Shown here one piece after another: positions 62,601-64,000 of a DNA stretch of 64,000 nucleotides. The translations under genes were made by a program, and so were the position numbers. Source of the stretch: Mammaliicoccus vitulinus. GTDB taxonomy: Bacteria; Bacillota; Bacilli; Staphylococcales; Staphylococcaceae. The number at the start of each line of letters is the position of its first letter. Position 1 is the first letter of the stretch. The DNA lies in the NCBI RefSeq assembly GCF_029024305.1, contig NZ_CP118974.1:1829069-1893068 (forward strand). The letters are read 5' to 3'. The notes beneath the pieces are model-generated. The model did no database searches, had not been told where the DNA came from, and saw only the letters and a list, made by a program, of their open reading frames with translations.

Positions 62601-62619
62601 GTTATATCGAGATTGAAAT

Positions 62620-63156
62620 TTATCTAATTAAAGATTCATATGGAATCGTACCAATATATTTATCTTCACTATTTAATAAATAGGCTGGTATTTGGACATG
62701 TTTATGTGTTACCGGTGCGAGTTCATGATTATTATTGTATAGGTTTTCTAACACTTCATAACTTGCACTTAGTAAATATGTTAAGTAATCAATCCACTCT
62801 TGGGTATAAGGTGTATCTGATTGTATAAATAAAATAGGATTCTCTTTTTTTTCTGTAGGTTGCATAAAATCAGAAACAAATTTTCTTTCATCAAATGACA
62901 GTTCTTCTTTTGATTTAAATTTAATGTGAAATTGTGCATTTTTAATAAGGCGATTATCTTGTCCGAAATAGTAACGATGAAAATGTGGTAACTGAGCTTC
63001 TGCTCTATATATATGTATTGAATCTTCTTCAAATGAAATCATCCATTGTTCATCATTATTTTGTATGAGCACAAAAGTTGGATGTGGTAACCATTCAAAA
63101 ATATTTAAAGAAAGTAATAACTTTAATCGTTGATTCATATTATTTAAGTCCACCAT
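62620..63156 (-). CDS. Hypothetical protein, 178 aa
   Basis: A soluble 178-aa protein with no signal peptide. It alternates helix and strand, with MNQRLKLLLSLNIFEWLPHPTFVLIQNNDEQWMISFEED at the N-terminus, a charged middle, an amphipathic helix TQEWIDYLTYLLSASYEVLENLYNN, and a C-terminal beta pair ending PAYLLNSEDKYIGTIPYESLIR. I do not recognise the family. An AAGGGGATG site precedes the ATG. It is divergent from the aminotransferase gene. Expression looks real, function unknown. Confidence 0.7.
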   Translation of the reverse strand: MVDLNNMNQRLKLLLSLNIFEWLPHPTFVLIQNNDEQWMISFEEDSIHIYRAEAQLPHFHRYYFGQDNRLIKNAQFHIKFKSKEELSFDERKFVSDFMQPTEKKENPILFIQSDTPYTQEWIDYLTYLLSASYEVLENLYNNNHELAPVTHKHVQIPAYLLNSEDKYIGTIPYESLIR

Positions 63157-63282
63157 ATAAACATCCCCTTTTATTGTAATGTTTCCCTTATTGTAATACG
63201 TTTTCTAAATTTTTGCTATATTCATTTATTTGTTCTCTTTTTAACGTTATAATTAAATTATCGTTTTGAAGAGGTGAAAAAA

Positions 63283-64000
63283 ATGCAATTACCATTAAAT
63301 AAATTTGCATCTCAACTTCAAGTGTCTGGTATAAGAGCTATATCTAACCGCATACCTGAAATTGATGATGTCGTAAACTTGACTGTTGGACAACCTGACT
63401 TTCTAGTACCAGTAAGTGTTAAAGAAGCAATGAAAGATGCAATCGATCAAAATTTTACGTCTTATTCTCATAATGCAGGATTGTTAGAACTGAGAAAAGT
63501 TGTACAATCTTATTACAAAAATCGTTTCAATGCTTCTTTTACAACAAATGAAATATTAATAACTAATGGTGCAAGTGAAGCGTTAGATACTACTTTAAGA
63601 GGCATAATTGAACAAGGTGATGAAGTATTAATACCATCTCCTGTATATGCCGGCTACGTCCCTCTCATTGAATTATTAGGGGCTAAACCTATATACATAG
63701 ATACTACCCAAACTGGATTAAAAATAACACCAGACTTAGTTGAAGCTCATATTACCGATAAAACTAAAGCAATATTATTAAACTATCCTAACAATCCAAC
63801 TGGTATAACTTTAAACCAGCAAGAAGTCGAAGCACTCATTGACGTGTTTAAAGCCTACCCTATATACATCATCAGCGATGAAATTTATGCTGAAAATACT
63901 TTTGGCCAACCACACACATCATTTGCTTCATATGATGTTATTAAAGACCAATGTATTTTATTAGGTGGATTAAGTAAATCACACTCTATGACAGGTTTAC
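63283..64000 (+). CDS. PLP-dependent class I/II aminotransferase (PatA-like), 5' part
   Basis: The first 239 codons of a fold-type I aminotransferase; the gene continues beyond the window. Conserved parts are VNLTVGQPDF (substrate arm), SHNAGLLELRKVV, ITNGASEALDTTLRGII, VLIPSPVYAGYVPLIELLG, LNYPNNPTGITL (the Asn that contacts PLP), IISDEIYAENTFG (Asp/Tyr) and the PLP-lysine region LGGLSKSHSMTGL. It matches the PatA-type enzymes that supply LL-diaminopimelate or related amino acids. A GAGGTG site precedes MQLPLNKFASQL, and a TATAAT lies at 63248-63253. Confidence 0.88.
   Translation, partial: MQLPLNKFASQLQVSGIRAISNRIPEIDDVVNLTVGQPDFLVPVSVKEAMKDAIDQNFTSYSHNAGLLELRKVVQSYYKNRFNASFTTNEILITNGASEALDTTLRGIIEQGDEVLIPSPVYAGYVPLIELLGAKPIYIDTTQTGLKITPDLVEAHITDKTKAILLNYPNNPTGITLNQQEVEALIDVFKAYPIYIISDEIYAENTFGQPHTSFASYDVIKDQCILLGGLSKSHSMTGL

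Overview
The window is low-GC Firmicute chromosome, almost certainly from the Staphylococcaceae. The purE-K-C-S-Q-L-F-M operon, folD, qoxABCD, an lcpB-type gene, a DUF2538-type gene, a GNAT gene and atl all look like their Staphylococcus aureus counterparts, and the first and last blocks are chromosomal neighbours there. The extra hmp/nsrR pair and the position of the teichoic acid genes suggest a species outside the aureus/epidermidis core, such as a member of the S. sciuri (Mammaliicoccus) group. That placement is inference.

Layout. 1-7.1 kb: de novo purine operon on the minus strand, with a divergent folD and three PurR-box-like sites between them. 8.3-11.2 kb: flavohaemoglobin hmp and its divergent regulator nsrR with a clear operator, then a secreted Ig-like protein. 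11.5-15.5 kb: cytochrome aa3 quinol oxidase qoxABCD. 16-27.1 kb: an eight-gene minus-strand operon with a UDP-ManNAc-type dehydrogenase, glycosyltransferases, an asparagine-synthase-like ATP-pyrophosphatase, a GW/SH3-like protein and a second TagGH-type ABC exporter. It reads as a separate glycopolymer pathway. 27.3-42.6 kb: polymer assembly and decoration, with two paralogous OatA-like O-acetyltransferases flanking a GT4, three CDP-glycerol-phosphotransferase-family proteins (four domains), a TarS-like glycosyltransferase, tarD and an FmtA-like esterase. 42.9-47 kb: core wall teichoic acid genes tarX, tarB, tarG and divergent tarH. 47.0-48.7 kb: an IS3/IS150-type element sitting in the loop of the former tarH terminator. 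48.7-53 kb: an IcaC-like acyltransferase and a vraABC-like acyl-CoA operon with a small MaoC-like gene. 53.1-64 kb: tarA, lcpB, DUF2538, GNAT, a very long atl with 15 propeptide repeats, a membrane acyltransferase, an unknown gene and the start of a PatA-type aminotransferase.

Functionally, 16-62 kb is largely a cell-envelope factory. TarA and TarB build and prime the linkage unit, TarD supplies CDP-glycerol, several Glyphos-transferases extend polymers, GT2/GT4 enzymes glycosylate them, and OatA-like and FmtA-like proteins acylate or de-esterify at the surface. Two TagGH-type transporters export them, LcpB probably attaches them, and Atl is the autolysin of the same wall. The strongest candidate for an undescribed system is the 16-27 kb operon with its own exporter. 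I saw no tRNA, rRNA, CRISPR array or prophage. Starts were moved from the longest reading frame wherever the ribosome binding site and family alignment favoured an internal codon.
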